DNA of 6,162 bases, taken from the NCBI GenBank assembly GCA_003556985.1, contig PWPZ01000065.1:1-6162 (forward strand), in the 5' to 3' direction. Below the pieces are notes generated by a model that worked only from the letters and a program-made list of their open reading frames with translations, searched no databases and was not told the origin of the DNA. Of this stretch, positions 6,161 through 6,162 are shown piece by piece. This DNA is from Bacteroidota bacterium (GTDB lineage Bacteria > Bacteroidota > Bacteroidia > Bacteroidales > PUMT01). Each line of letters opens with the position of its first letter. The first letter of the stretch is position 1. The position numbers and the translations under genes are program-made.

Positions 6161-6162
6161 TA

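Overview
The window comes from a Bacteroidota genome, most likely Bacteroidales or a related environmental lineage. The evidence is the core of the type IX secretion system (T9SS, Por/Gld), which is restricted to that phylum. Start codons sit in A/T-rich leaders without Shine-Dalgarno sequences, and TopA carries the phylum-typical C-terminal repeat region. GldL is 322 aa, close to the longer PorL type of Bacteroidales and well above the roughly 215 aa of flavobacterial GldL. The lineage call is an inference; no marker gene for finer placement is present.

Layout, all genes on the + strand: (1) 1-1176, the 3' part of topA (DNA topoisomerase I), ending in a Lys/Ala tail encoded by an imperfect 45-bp tandem repeat. 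(2) A 130-bp gap with a strong inverted repeat whose right arm ends one base before the next ATG. (3) 1307-2467, an arginase/formimidoylglutamase-fold protein in which the usual metal-binding motifs are degraded, so probably a pseudoenzyme. (4) A 240-bp A/T-rich gap, the largest here, with a possible promoter and a small dyad. (5) 2708-3640, a PorP/SprF family outer-membrane protein. (6) 3742-5070, gldK/porK, an outer-membrane lipoprotein with an FGE-sulfatase-like fold. (7) 5192-6160, gldL/porL, an inner-membrane motor subunit. The window ends two bases after the gldL stop; gldM and gldN would be expected next.

PorP, GldK and GldL belong to one machine. GldL, with GldM (not in the window), forms the proton-driven inner-membrane motor. 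GldK, with GldN, forms the periplasmic ring under the outer membrane. PorP is an outer-membrane protein associated with that ring. Gaps of 101 and 121 bp between these co-directional genes, without terminators, fit one transcription unit, probably started in the 240-bp gap.

No wholly new system is visible: this is a recognisable T9SS locus. The items most worth a second look are the metal-site-less arginase-like protein beside the T9SS genes, the 14-bp interrupted stem just before its start codon, the repeat-built basic tail of TopA, and a duplicated motif exactly 56 residues apart in the GldL coiled coil.
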